Assembly: GCA_021234155.1 (NCBI GenBank)
Contig: JAJEKV010000001.1
Location: 23,733,189-23,797,188, forward strand
DNA: 64,000 nucleotides
Direction of reading: 5' to 3'
Source of the DNA: Isoetes taiwanensis
Lineage: Eukaryota > Streptophyta > Lycopodiopsida > Isoetales > Isoetaceae
Made by a program: the position numbers and the translations under genes. Of the stretch, positions 21,489 to 33,829 are shown one piece after another; within the stretch, counting starts at the first letter, position 1; each line of letters opens with the position of its first letter. The notes beneath the pieces are model-generated. The model was not told the origin of the DNA. It saw nothing but the letters and a program-made list of their open reading frames with translations, and did not search any database.

Positions 21489-21719
21489 CGATCCAGTTGT
21501 GGCCTCTGCAGCTTCTTTTGGGTTTATATGCTAGTCTCAAAGTAGTGCATTTTTCTTTACATAAAGTAGTGTAGGATGATTCCCTTGGAAGCATAGGTAA
21601 ACTTTTGAATGATCCACTGGAACAGACAAAATTTTCTTGTCCTCGTATGGGTCCAGTTTTCCATTCTTTAGTTTGTTTTATTATGCCCTCGAGCATCTGC
21701 TTTATAAAGTCCAAGCATA

Positions 21720-23050
21720 TGGTTAATGAGCCCCTGGAGTCAAATCAATCTGATTACTGATTGTTACATACTTGGGATACCAATATTTTCTTTTGTACTA
21801 CCAAGGAATAGTTGCCACTTCATCAGACCAACAACAGTGCATTTCAAATTCCAACCAGTTTTCATTTTCATATTCCTATTCAACTATTCAAAATGAAAAC
21901 ACCACACTTGCAGGTTAACAACAATAAGCATACCCGTAGATTGAACCTTGTATCAAACATCATTGTATTTGTACATCATCAACTACAGACTGTCTCTGAT
22001 CACAATTCCAGTAAATCCAGTAGCAGTAGCATTGGGGCGAGCCTTAATATTCCTATGGTATATGACGCATATCGTCTTTTCGGTGAAATGTGAATTGCTC
22101 AAAAACCTTATCTATAAAGAATGGCACGGTCATAAATTATAATAATTCTCACCCTTCTCCAGACATTGCAATTAAGTAGCAAAAATCATTTTCTGTCCCT
22201 TTCCAGTAAAAATATCAAACACAACATTTCTACATCGGAAGCCAAACTCAAAACCCTGTATACGCCTACGGAGCACCTCTGTACCCATCTCTAGCAAAGG
22301 CAGAATTATATCCAGCAATCGGAGCACCTCTTTACCCATCTCTAGCGAAGACAGAATTATATCCAGCAATCGGATCAAAGCTTTAGCAGTCATGTATTTG
22401 TGATTTTACCAGAATATGCAACTTGCATCACATTCTTGACATACAAAGTAAGACCAAGTGGACTTTTATTACTTTCATGCACCAGCAATAGCTAGTTCTA
22501 CGTTGTAATATCCTGATATCCGTTACTGTTTTCAGCCATTTGAATTATCTAAAAAATAGTCCTGCACAAACTGATGCATTCTAGATGCTCGATATTCTTT
22601 AGCTTGCTATGCATTAGGCAGCTCTCTTGACATTGACAAAACATGAAGTTAGTCTACCTACCTATTTAGCTTTACTTCTACTCTAGACTGCTGTAAGATG
22701 AAATCCAGTCTTCAAGCACGTTAATGGAAGAACATTTTTGTAGCTAGGGCATGTTGTTAAATCTTCAAAAAATCTCCTTTGTGAAATGGTCTATAGTATC
22801 TATAATCCTGCACCATTATTTGTATGACAAGTTTTAGGTCTCTACCTCAGATAGTGGCAGAGACTCTTGCATTTTTTGCAAATAGAGTACTTGTTAGTAT
22901 TGCACATAAAGGAAAAAGAGAGAGTTAAGGTCAGTAATTTGACAACTCTATGAAAAAAAGGAGAGAAATACATTGCTTTTGGTAATCTATACCCAACATG
23001 CTTACTCAATATGCTCAAACCTTGGTATACCATTGCATTATAGAGCCTTA
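21720..23050. other. Intergenic with a 51-bp tandem pair
   Basis: No gene is recognised. Apart from the 51-bp tandem repeat at 22270-22371 the sequence is plain. Confidence 0.45.
22270..22371. repeat. 51-bp tandem pair
   Basis: Units 22270-22320 and 22321-22371 differ at only a few positions. The period is a multiple of three, so the minus-strand frame stays open, but nothing else supports coding. Confidence 0.9.
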
Positions 23051-23054
23051 ACAA

Positions 23055-23910
23055 ACTATGCCTCGAAGAAGTTCAAGGGGCACGAGTCTAGGTGCCCGAC
23101 ACATGAGAGAATTTGGCTATAGTAAGATCCTTCAAGACATGAAGAATGGAGACATTATTCCACATCTACACAAACCATAATGGATTGGAGCATTTGCTTA
23201 CCCAACAAATCCTAGGCATGAGGCAACGGAGATGGTCGGAGATGATGCAAACCTATCTATGTTGAGATCACCTACAAGCCAGGCAAGTTGAATGTTGTCG
23301 CCGATGTACTCTCGCAATTTTTACACCCACTGAAATGCTCAACATTGATGACATGAGTTTGAAAATGACGTGATAAATAGACATCATAAAGAATAGAGTA
23401 GGAAATGATGATTTCTTCAAGGGAATACAAGATAATCTCAAAGTGCCGCAACCAGCAGAGTATCCAACGCTTGGCTATAAGGTAGAAGGACACCTCTACT
23501 ACAAGGGCAGGTTGTGCATACCCCATGACAAGGACATCCAAATTCTTTACAGATTGCATGATGCTTTAGCAGCAGGTCACTTAGGATTTGGTCGAATACA
23601 TGGCCATAAGAAGAAGTTATCTTTGGCCGAGTATGAAGAAGTACATTATCAAGCATGTGTAGCAGCATGTATCATAATGAGTGTAGAATGAGCAGATCAT
23701 ATGTCCAGGACATCTACAACCGCTTGAAGTGCTAATCCCCAAGCAGGACGAACGTTCTTGGATCACAACTATAAGAAAGGGGAATGATAGCATCCTCGCA
23801 GTGGTGGATTCATTATCCAAGATGCAAGTTGATCATCAAGGCATTGAAAACAACAACAATGCTCTTTCGCCACCAACATGTTTAGGTTTCATGACATACC
23901 AACCCACCAT
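23055..23910 (+). pseudogene. Ty3/gypsy RNase H-integrase fragment
   Basis: Plus-strand frames read YVEITYKPGKLNVVADVLSQ (end of RNase H) at about 23255-23320. LYYKGRLCIPHDKDIQILYRLHDALAAGHLGF (integrase zinc-binding region) follows at about 23500-23590. Next comes LQPLEVLIP, then DSILAVVDSLSKM (start of the catalytic core). Frame breaks occur between the parts. The element stops before the rest of the core and is followed by an unrelated LINE tail. Confidence 0.87.
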
Positions 23911-23975
23911 TTGATAGGAATCCGAAAACGGGAAGAGAAACAAGAAAAATGACCACTGTGTAAACGAGCAGCTTG

Positions 23976-24145
23976 AGAATAGAATAGAATAGAATAGAAT
24001 ATGTTTTATCGTCGACGAAGACCAACTGACCTATGGGACCCAAACAAAAAGAGAGCAGCAAGCATATTATTTATCAGGATTAAAAAACCCCTGCCCCAAA
24101 GGGTTTTCGAGGGAAAAACCTTAGCAGTAATAAGGATGCTGGTAC
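23976..24145 (-). mobile_element. Solo LINE 3' end (second family) with module D
   Basis: Read on the minus strand: three-arm module (outer arms within 24056-24143, CCC-TTTG-GGG small hairpin), then a terminal hairpin region at 24011-24039, then GATAAAACATATTC and an (ATTCT)n tail at 23976-24001. The inner stem of the terminal hairpin is mutated here. No LINE coding sequence is attached. Confidence 0.87.
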
Positions 24146-24279
24146 ATTATACAGTCGTATATGACAATTCAATGTTGTACCGGAGGACACAACTGAGTCC
24201 GCGATATCCCGGGATCATTGCGTTACTAGGAGTAAGATGGAGTAAATTATAAATCCCTATACCACCTTTATTCGAATAA

Positions 24280-24334
24280 AATCAATATAAAAAACAATTT
24301 TTTAATGAAACAAAAATTGTTTTTTATATTGATT
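24280..24334. repeat. Perfect 23-bp inverted repeat, 9-base loop
   Basis: Arm 24280-24302 (beginning AATCAATATAAAAAACAATT) is exactly complementary to 24312-24334, with loop TAATGAAAC. Such AT-rich hairpins are common 3' to plastid genes and also in small MITEs. The origin is not resolved. Confidence 0.9.
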
Positions 24335-24361
24335 ATCATAGCCGATTAAATTGAATTGAGA

Positions 24362-24442
24362 AAAGAGGGATTTGAACCCCCGTTGTCGACAAGTTCAACG
24401 AAGAATTTTGGAAGACACTATACCCCACAATCAGTACTGAGC
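24362..24442 (-). tRNA. Degenerate tRNA-like sequence
   Basis: On the minus strand a perfect T-arm (GGGGG-TTCAAAT-CCCTC) with B-box GGTTCAAATCC is preceded, about 60 bases upstream, by an A-box-like TAGCTCAGTACTG. The acceptor strands do not pair and no anticodon arm folds well, so this is a relic or SINE head, not a working tRNA. Confidence 0.25.
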
Positions 24443-24449
24443 TACACAT

Positions 24450-26320
24450 GAGCACAACATATAATCCTCAAACATGTTAAGTTGCAAACAACATGCTTTA
24501 GACAATCTTTGCAATTTCAATGTATAACCTTCCCGTGATATAGCAATTGAATATATATAGCAAACAATGGAAACTCAATATTTTCAAACACAAAGCTGTT
24601 TAAATGGTATTGACCCGATCACTGTTCATCAGTTGACTGGGCCAAATACTCCTTCTAATACACTTTCGTCTAGTCCTGCCTTGCCAATCTGCTCCGACAG
24701 CCCAAGTATCAGGTTCTTCAATGTTTTGCAACATCAATCGACTTGTCCTTTAGCTTACCTCGGTGCCAAAATTGACCAACAAACTTCCGGTTTTAGGACT
24801 TCATTTTTCTAAAATGAGCATGTGTGTATGCCATTATTTCATTCGACCTCCACCCTTGTAATTTTCTTGCCATATATATGACCTTCGTGATGCATCAAAA
24901 CCTTTATCTGATATTTCTAGGGGAATCATATGCAATAACTATAATCCCACATGTTGTCCTTAGGCATCTACATATGACATTTATTCTACAACATCCTCCT
25001 TTCATGTCATATGTGCATTGTAATCTGTTAAGCTGGTATTTGTGCATTTAATTTTTTTCCTGAAAAATATGTACTTTTCATCAAGAGGTTTAGTATATCA
25101 GCACCACATCAGCACATTGCAAATCTTTACTCACATAATGTAACTCAATCAAATCCTTTTTTGCCACTTCAGATTGGTCTCTGTGGACGATAAAACTATT
25201 CTAATTCTACTCTACTCTACTCTAGTCTACTCTACTGTACTCTACTCTGCTCTATTTTATTCTATTTTTCCAAAATGCATCTCTATTCAATATGCTTGGT
25301 TCTTTCATGCATGATGGGATTGTATATCATAGTTATGTAGCTAGAACTGTCATTGTATATCTTTGTTACGCCTCTTTGTATATTACCAAGTTCTGTTAGC
25401 AACCCTCTATCCCAGACAATCTCTTTTGTAATCATATTAGCAGCATTATATTCAGCCTTGCTGTTGATAAGGCTATATAAATCTATTTTTTACATTTCCA
25501 AGAAATTGGGCCTCCACCTAAAACTACTTTACATCATAAAGTAGACTTCTAGAACTACTACGTATGCCATAGACAAGAATGCTGAAAAAGAGGCAGAGAA
25601 AGATGCAAGTTAACCAGTTAAGTAAAGACAAAAGGAAGAAAATTGTAAGTTGATCATTTGAAAAGACTTATCTTAGAGATAGAAAATAAAAGGCCACGCA
25701 CTAGCAAACTCAAATCCAAAGGCAAAGTAAACGGTACAAGAAATACGAAGATGTCTTGATACGGAAGGGGAGGGACCTATGGGTGAAGGTATTAAGGTCA
25801 AGTTAGGAGAAAGCAATTTGCTTATTAACTTTGTTATCTAGATGTTAGGACCTTATATAGTGCATATGAGCCAATAACCTCGAATCACATATAGCAACCA
25901 CTCAAAACTGCAATGGCTTTGTCCGATTCACATTAACCCAATCAATTAAAATGTAGCAATTAGCTATAACCTAATGGGAAAATGAGCTCGTTATAATTAA
26001 AATTATGGGAAAAACTCAACCCTAGGCCGATACACCGATATGCCCTAGAAAGCTTGATAAGACTAAATAAGGCAAGATAAGAGCAAAAACAGAAACATTA
26101 GGTTAGGTTTATTTGCAACAAATATAGTTAAAAGAAATTTCTTCGGCTGTGATGCCATATTCGTGATTCAGAACAAACTATAGACTATGATTTAGCTAAG
26201 TCATGACACTCCACAAAACTATCATGGCTTTTAGCCGGCTCCGATCTTGGCTTCAGCAATAGTCAGGTCGAAGGCATCTCCTTTCATAACCAAAACTCAA
26301 CACAAATACATATTGTGATC
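24450..26320. other. Intergenic; one LINE tail, no gene
   Basis: An open frame at 24567-24812 has no recognisable domain. The only identified element is the LINE tail at 25167-25265. Confidence 0.45.
25167..25265 (+). mobile_element. Severely truncated LINE 3' tail (second family)
   Basis: ATTGGTCTCTGTGGACGATAAAACT, the 3' half of the terminal hairpin, is followed by a degenerate (TACTC)n tail to about 25265. Only some 25 bases of the element proper remain. Confidence 0.75.
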
Positions 26321-26324
26321 CAGA

Positions 26325-26407
26325 TAGTGAGACCATTATGGCCGGGATTAAAAAACCTCGCCCTTTCGGGTTTTCGAGGAAAAACCCTGACAATAATGGT
26401 ATCACTA
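26325..26407 (-). repeat. Three-arm hairpin module, solo copy C
   Basis: The outer arms 26325-26339 and 26393-26407 pair at 14 of 15 positions (TAGTGAGACCATTAT and its complement). The core has the same three arms and CCC-GAAA-GGG hairpin as copy A. No LINE tail or coding sequence adjoins it. Confidence 0.87.
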
Positions 26408-26625
26408 ATCTATGCTAGGGTCAAAATACAATAGACTATACCCTCATGCTGACAAGCCTTGTTGGGTGAAAATACATTTAGCAAGAAGTAGCAGCTTATG
26501 GACTCATATTTGAATAAGCAATCTTCATTTTGTGCTCCCAAAACTAATATCTTTGACCAAAATGCCAAAAGTACGCTCATTACTGCTCACCTGCACACAA
26601 AAAAAGAACCAAAAGCCACTAGGGC

Positions 26626-26760
26626 TCAAGCAGGCACGAGGGCCTCCAACCAAGCACGAGGGCCTCCATCCAGGCACGAGGGCCTCAACCAGATACAAAG
26701 ACCTCCAACTAAGCACAAGGGCCTCAACCAGGTATGAAAACCTCCACCAGGCACAAGGCC
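26626..26760. repeat. 21-bp minisatellite
   Basis: About seven units of the type AGGCACGAGGGCCTCCAACC follow one another with increasing divergence toward the right. Confidence 0.85.
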
Positions 26761-26969
26761 TCTAAGAAAATGTTAGTTACACAACTAAAGTTCACTATGG
26801 GGTCCAACACTAGGAAAGGAAAGGAAGATGCACGAAAGCTGATGAGGAAGAAAGGGACGAGAAAGAACTAAATATGGAATGGGGAGGAAAAGACAAAGTT
26901 AACTGAAATGCTAACTGAAATGCTAACTAACTCCGTAGTTCTAGACTTCGTTTTCCTTCTAATCGTTGA

Positions 26970-29900
26970 AACGAAGGAAAATGCCATTTCCTTCCATTTA
27001 TGTCACCTGCACAGTCAGCATCACAGAAGCCTTTCAATTGTAATTTGTCTGAGTTAAATTCAATTTCAAATTCTAATGCATAGTACTAAGGATTATTTCC
27101 ATATTTACAAACATGTTTATTGCATAGGGTAAGTACATTAAACATCCAACTAATTCCATATATTTCCTAAGTGCATTAGACATCCAACCAATTCCATATA
27201 TGGTATTATTTTCATTTTCTTCATTTCGTCTTCATTAGCAGGACATATTTCAGTAGAAAGCTCGGTACCAATCATCATAGGTGTCCTCCCCACACTACAA
27301 GCTGTCATTTTGAATTTGTTAAGTATGTTGTATATATTTTCCATGACTGAGCATAAACTTTTTATTTTTCATATAACTTCTACTTCCATGATCTTTGAGA
27401 GTTCACCTAAGTCTGCCATTTTGAATCTGTTTTTGAGAATGGACTTGCAATAATTCATAATCTCCAAAGTGGATGTTGCGAGAACACAACCATCAACATA
27501 GAGATCAATTATGTAATACTGCTCGCCTAGCTTTTATAAATACTTGTAGCTCTAAAAAGGAATCCATGCACTTATAACATTGCCTCGATGGGTGTTTTAA
27601 CCCATAAATAGCCATGTTCAATCCTCATATCAATTATTCTTTTGCTCCAAGGCAGGTGCTTCTCTCATGAAAATTTCCTCATCCAATTGCTGACATTTTA
27701 ATATTAGTGAATTTGACTATGGGAGAAAAAGTTTCCTCATAATCCACTCCTTTATTTTGAGAAAATTCCAACATCAAATACAACAATTTATTTTGGTTCA
27801 AAGCAAACGGTGACATCTGCATCAGGTCGGGAGATTCCTGTCCCAACACAGGCCGAGTACTGCATGAGGAGGCTTGTGCATAGAATGGGGGGTTTTGCCC
27901 AGCAAAGTTCGTCCAGGAATCAGATTGGTAGGCGTTGGGGTCTTTCTTCTTCGCACTTTATTTTGATATAGATCGGAATAATTCGACGTCTTGGATACTG
28001 GCATAGATCTCTTGAACCAGTTCCTGAGCTTCGAGAAAGATTGCTTCCATAAGTCTCTCCATCAGGCGGCCCTGAGCCCAAATTACTTATTGCAAGGTAA
28101 GTAACTGCTTCAATTGCTGATCATATTTTCATCGAAGGGTTTGGAAAATTATCATGCAGAGCCGCCTTCCTCCAGTAAGGCGCAATGTACAAATGCAATA
28201 ATATAAACCGATAAACTAACATACACTGATGTTATGGTCCAAACAGGCGAATATATGTCAAGTCAATTTGATCCGAGTTTTCAAAGGCAGACAGAGGTAA
28301 GAGTGTTATCCAAGGGTCAACGTTAGGTAACTTAGAGCAAGACATGAGCCTCAAATTTACAATGGGGATACCAAAAAGGTTTTCTACTTGGACACGGACA
28401 TTGATACAACCACATAATTCTTCACAGACACCATGCACATCCAAAGGCCAGAGATTCTCACAGCATGAAGAGTGGGCGCTTTGAGACTGGACCGGCCATG
28501 CCATGCCATATACTTGTACAGTTCTATAAATCACAGGTTAGACAGTATGTCCTCAAACACAATAGCCACTTTAGAAACACACATTTCTCCATGCAGGAGG
28601 ATCTATCCCCAATACAGTTGACACAGCGATGTAAAGAACTCTGTACGGTGAGAGGGGCGAGATTGCAGAAGAAATGGGCATATAGAGGGGGCAGAGCTAT
28701 AATCTCCAATCAGTGGTCTCAGGTCCTATGGTTGGATGTCTAGTTGTCCCATTGATTTTTCTTTTTCTTTTTGTTTTTTGTTATTTTGTTATTATGGTAA
28801 GTGATGGGGCTTAGTCCCCAAGTCTAATTTGGGTTGTTGCCCTTGCAAGTACCATCCCATAATTAGCTTGGGTTCCCCTGAATGTAAGAAATTCGTCTAT
28901 CTCTCTATCTTTCCATTTCTGAGAAGCAGACCCAACTATGGCTTCTTTATAAGTTATGGGATTGCTATATAAAGAAATCAAGATTTCATGTGCATTACCT
29001 GGTTGAACTCTCTTCCTTCTTCCCCTTGCCCTTTCACAGTTCGTGGTGTCCAAGTTAGCTTTTTCTTGCAATATTTGAGTCGTGTCAATCTCCTCATCTT
29101 CATCATTGAGGTCTGATGTAAGTGTTGCCTTCATCTCCTCAATATATTTCTTACTTTTAATATCAGCATCCTCCTCTTTAACTTTAGCAACTGCATATGC
29201 ATTTATCTTATAGAGTCGGTTTTCTTCAAAAACCATATCCCTACTAGTAATGATCCTTCGTCTGTGAGGATCATATAGCCTGAACCCTTTAGCACTAGAG
29301 TTGTCTCACGGACCTGTTTGGGTTCTCAACCCTTATGGGTCCCTCAATCCCTTCTCCATATTAGGGACTAGTTCTTTATGATACTTATGAACACCTAAAT
29401 TATAAGATTAACTCGAAGTTATATCACCATATTCAATGGCAAAATAAAATTCTTCAAAAGTTTAGCACAATCGCACCTTGAAATACACTCAATTCGATGG
29501 TTTCAATGATATGATCTCATCTCATGACACTCAACATGGAATACAAATTTCAATATAACATTAATTTTCTATAAATATAGCCTACAAATGCTATTCATTT
29601 TTCAAATTTCATGTGATTTTATAAAAATTTGATGTAGCAGGGATTGAAATCATAATTTCAATCCTTGGGAGACTCAGTCAGGTCCCTAAGGAATTTTTGG
29701 AAAATAGACATCTAGGAACCATTTCACCTCCATGATATTTGAAATAGAATAAGAATGTGAAGATACTATTATTTCTCAATGGAAATAGATATTAAGTACT
29801 ACTCGTCTTGCTAAATGCATTTCATCTTTTCAAAAAGTAAAGTAGTACAATGAATTTTCAAAATTTTGACCCTCTGGGAAGCCAACTAGGTCCATAAAGA

Positions 29901-30790
29901 ACTTATGAACTTCAAACGTTTAGGAATTATTTCTCGAAAATTCCACCATAGATTTTTTTTAAGTCTTCTTGTGATAGATTTCTCATATCATGGTTTACAA
30001 GGCGGAAAAACTAGAATTCCTAGAAAAGAACATATTTGCAAAATAATGTGAGAAATATTAAAGACTTTGAGAATAAACTTGACCCTTGTGCATTTGGCTC
30101 CACATTATGCTTGGTAATAGAAGCTTTCTATATCTTGCATAAATTTTCCCTTGTATGTAACTCATGGAGGACAACATATTGTGAGTATATAGATAAATTC
30201 TTCATTTTGGAGCTATAATAGAATTTCAAAAAAAAAATGTACGAATAAACCCATTTGGGTTCATCAAGGGACAATTCTAGTGTTAGAGTTCTGATCATTT
30301 CCCCATCAAGTGTGATATATCCGCCCCGTTATCCATCTTTGTTCTTAGCTCTTTAGGAACATGGACATATTTCAAACAACTAAATGCTCTTAGGTGCTCA
30401 TAGCTTGGTATTCAACCAGACCATAGCATGCATGGAATTTCACCTTTTATACTACTGGAGGGCAATATATTTTGAATGTGTTCCTTGCTTTGACAACTTA
30501 GCCCAAACAAAATTGGGTAGACCGAAAAACTTGAGCATGGTCGTTACTGCATTTAACATAGACCTATTCTTTCAATCCGCCACTCCAGTTTGTTGGAGAA
30601 TATAGATGCAAATAAGCGGTCTCTGATGCCTTTCGCACACCAATAGTGCCGATATTCTCCTAAATATTCTCAGCTTCCTACCAGTTCGAATGCACTTCAC
30701 TCTTTGAACTGTTTAAGTTTCTACATCTGTCTTCAAAGCTCCAAATGCTTAATTTTTCTTTTTCAAGCAATATCATTTTGTTAATCTGCT
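26970..30790 (-). pseudogene. Ty1/copia polyprotein, fragmented
   Basis: Minus-strand pieces appear in correct order. At 30420-30790 is the integrase (QQTGVAD, then NRSMLNAVTTMLKFFGLPNFVWA). At 28811-29295 is GFRLYDPHRRRIITSRDMVFEE followed by NPITYKEAI. At about 27400-27790 is reverse transcriptase (KGVDYEETFSPIVKF, YGLKHPSRQCY). At 26970-27344 is the RT end, with MTACSVGRTPM, IPYMELVGCLMH and LKGFCDADCAGD. Frames are broken throughout. Foreign segments seem inserted at about 27800-28800 and about 29310-30250. LTRs were not found. Confidence 0.88.
27800..28800. other. Unidentified segment interrupting the copia element
   Basis: Copia coding stops near 28811 and resumes near 27790, so this kilobase is probably an insertion. 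It holds short open frames on both strands without a known domain and a pyrimidine-rich stretch at 28755-28790. Confidence 0.4.
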
Positions 30791-30799
30791 AATGTCATC

Positions 30800-32350
30800 A
30801 TTAAATATTTTAACATTTATAGGCCCATATTAGTGAGTATGAATCAAATATAAATCTTATTGGCACGTTTACCTTTCCTTTGAAATGGTAGCCTTGTATA
30901 TTTTCCAAGCATGCATCCAACACAATTGTATACTGCTCTATCTTTCTCCTCAATAGATATAATTCAATGTTTTCTTATGGCTGCTATATTCTTAGGCTCA
31001 TTGGAAAGCTTATGTAGAGAGCTTTTAATTGACATATGATTTGATCCAGATCTATCCACGTAGGTACTAAATTTTTGTGCTTTTCAATCCTGATATCTTT
31101 TTGCAAAATGCATGCCATGTAGATTTGATAGTAATATGGTTTTTATCATAACTTTTGAATCTGGACTCCGTTCTGAATATTTTTTATTGCTTTGAAAAGC
31201 TCTCTCTGGGAGCTTTTGGCTGATGTATAATATGCTCATATTTGGTTACGTTTTCTAGGTTAAAATGGCAAATGTTTTGGATAGATTTGGTAGGGTTTCA
31301 CACCCCTACGCTAAGATGGATAAAATCTTTTCTAGGTATACTTCGCCATTTCCCTGTACAAGCTACCAGTACCCAAGAGTTCTTTCCACTCTCACTCGGG
31401 GCAAATAGCATGGATATTATTGTGCCAACTACGATAAAGCGAAAATTAGTTAATAGTATGCAAGATTTCTTTATATTCTTTAAGTGTTGGTTTACTTAAT
31501 CACATTTAGGTTAATTTGCAGATTTGTAGGTTACAACTTGCAGATTTGTAGCTGCTCTATTGCGAAGATTTTTCTAATGTTGGAAATTTAAAAAACCGCC
31601 AAAATGCATCATGGCGCATCTCAATCATTGATAGATGCGACGTTAATTTTCTGCTTTTAAAGCATTCTTCCGGTTCTCTGGTTTTTCCGGAGCCGAGCTT
31701 TATATTCATCTGTTTTATTTTTTTGTATTGTTGATCGATGGATTTTCCTCCAAAATGACGGATGGTGAGGATTTCAGTTCAAAAAAAAAGGGCCGCATTA
31801 AAGAAAAAATTCATGTCAAACAAAGGGACCGCGATGGAGTCAAGGGAAACCCCAGTTCCAGGAGACTATACATAAGCATTATCCCTATTTGATGGCCGGT
31901 TAGCAGCACCAGAAGAAGAACAGCATCAACACATTGTGCAGGAGCAAGCAGGAGTAGTAGAACAGCATCGAAAAAAACAACAGCACCCCGGTTGTTAGGG
32001 CATGCAATGGACGAAGGAGAGAAGCGATAGTCGCATTTTGAGCAGAAGCGGCTACGGTGGGAGCGGTAGTATCAGCATCAACTTCAACATTGGATGTAAC
32101 GGCAGCTCTTGAAGCCCTAGTTGTAGTTGTGGCAGCTGCACACTAAGGGGTTTTAGCAGCTTTATGCATTGCATCCCCGTCCTCAGTCACACTCGTGTTT
32201 TGCCATGGACCATGCTCGTTGCGCCTCCAATGTGGTTAATGGTCTATACACGAGCTTGCTCCCTTCTACATTGCTCCTATTACCGAGGGGTAAGGTCGTG
32301 ATCGACATACATTGAGGTGCCCTTCAGTTTCATCCTCTGACACAGTATGG
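30800..32350. other. Intergenic, nothing recognised
   Basis: AT-rich sequence at first, becoming CAG/AGC-rich from 31900. No domain is recognised. Confidence 0.45.
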
Positions 32351-32359
32351 CATTTCTTA

Positions 32360-33692
32360 TCAATGCATTGAAAACTGTGAATTTGAGAATGCATGTATGG
32401 TCTGGGTGCTGAAACCCATGACGACTAGCCTCATGTGGAACCTCATGTGTGACAAGACCGTTGTGTAGAGCTTCTCAATGAGATGCTCCCTCTCTACTTC
32501 AGGGAGGGCCTCAAACCACCATGTTATGTCTCTTGCGACTCTGCTCCTGTTGCTCGCTAAAAGCCGAGGCAATATTCTCTGTCCTCCCACATGTTGTTGG
32601 CTGCATGCTGGCAATTGCTTGCTGATTGCGCTGAGCCCATGCTTGCCATCGGTGACGGATAGCATTTGCATGAGCTGGAGCAGCCGCTGCAGCTTGTTGA
32701 GTGGCCTTCCCCCCGTAGTTGAGACCTGAGCTCTTAAGGCCTCTATGCGGAGGCCTTTGCCCTACTAAATGACCACGGCACACGATCCTCGTACCTCCTG
32801 ATCCTGCATGTTTTTCCTATGCTCTAATCTCTGAAGTTTGGAGGTCATCTCTATTTCCTTAGCTGAGGAGTGTTCCTGCATGCTGCTAGTCGTCGATTGC
32901 AGGGTCTGGCGATGTTGGTGTTGCACCTCGCTAGCGGCCTATAAGGTCTTTTAAACCGTGGCTGCCATATCTTCTGCTTCTGTGCAAAGTAGTGACAAAG
33001 TTATCTGACTCTCTTGCTCCGAATGTTCTCGATCTCGAGCTATGGTATCCATTCTGGCGGACAGGGTTTCTAAGGTGGTCTGGAGATCTGCAAGTCGTGC
33101 TCTATCTTATTGTCTTTCAGCGTGTACTAGGCGAAGGCCGTCCTCAAGCTGTTGGATGTGAGTCTCCATGCTCGAAACCCGTTGCTTTCCTGTGATCAAA
33201 TTATTATTTTTTTGAGCAGTCTGGATGCGGAATCCTGCACTTCTTTTGCCAAAAGTGCAATCCGGGTTGTATTGCCTTCCACCATCGCTTGAATCTGCTT
33301 GTAGTGCTCCTTAAATGCCTGATCTAGTATGGCCGGTGATGATGGATTGACACGACTTGCTGCTAGGTGGATGTACCTGCTCTGTGTCTGACGGACCATG
33401 CTTGTTACTCGTGTTTTTGCTCTTGCCTCCCTTTTCAGTGTGTATCTATCGGTCTTGTCAGTATCATCTGGTCTTCAAGTGGGGATTGTGTCTATGTACT
33501 CTCCAGGAGAAGTCTCGATGCCATGTCTGCCTGTAGTGGAGAGGACTGTGTGTCAAAGTTGTCGACATGCATGTCAGTGGAATATGATGAAGGGATGCAA
33601 GGCTCCTCTGGTTCTCTATCATTGGGCTTGCCTTGGCTAAAGTAGAGATCTAGAAGCTGGGGATTGAGGGGTGAGAGGGGAGGGTTTAGCAA
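32360..33692 (-). pseudogene. Broken coding region with coiled-coil character, unknown
   Basis: Minus-strand open stretches follow one another at 33692-33492, 33399-33196, 32783-32511 and 32671-32360, with stops and frame changes between them. They encode hydrophilic, helix-prone sequence (for example HYKQIQAMVEGNTTRIALLA), a Q/A-rich stretch, then WWFEALPEVEREHLIEKLY. The last part is reminiscent of retroelement Gag proteins. A Gag-like gene of an LTR element is the likeliest reading, but I cannot name the family. Confidence 0.35.
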
Positions 33693-33829
33693 AGATTGAA
33701 GGAGCTAAGGATTCTTAAGGCTCGACTAGTTCAAAAGATGAAATAAAAGCACAATTGATGCCCATCCTCAGTGGGAAGGGGAGGTTCAATTCCGGTTGTT
33801 GTCAGAATTCTTTTGGGAAAGAAGCTTAA

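Noticed and set aside
24362-24442. Functional tRNA gene
   Set aside because: T-arm and B-box are good, but acceptor arms do not pair and there is no proper anticodon arm. It is kept only as a low-confidence relic.
27822-28743. Open frames inside the copia interruption
   Set aside because: Short frames on both strands, with no domain and no splice-linked partners.
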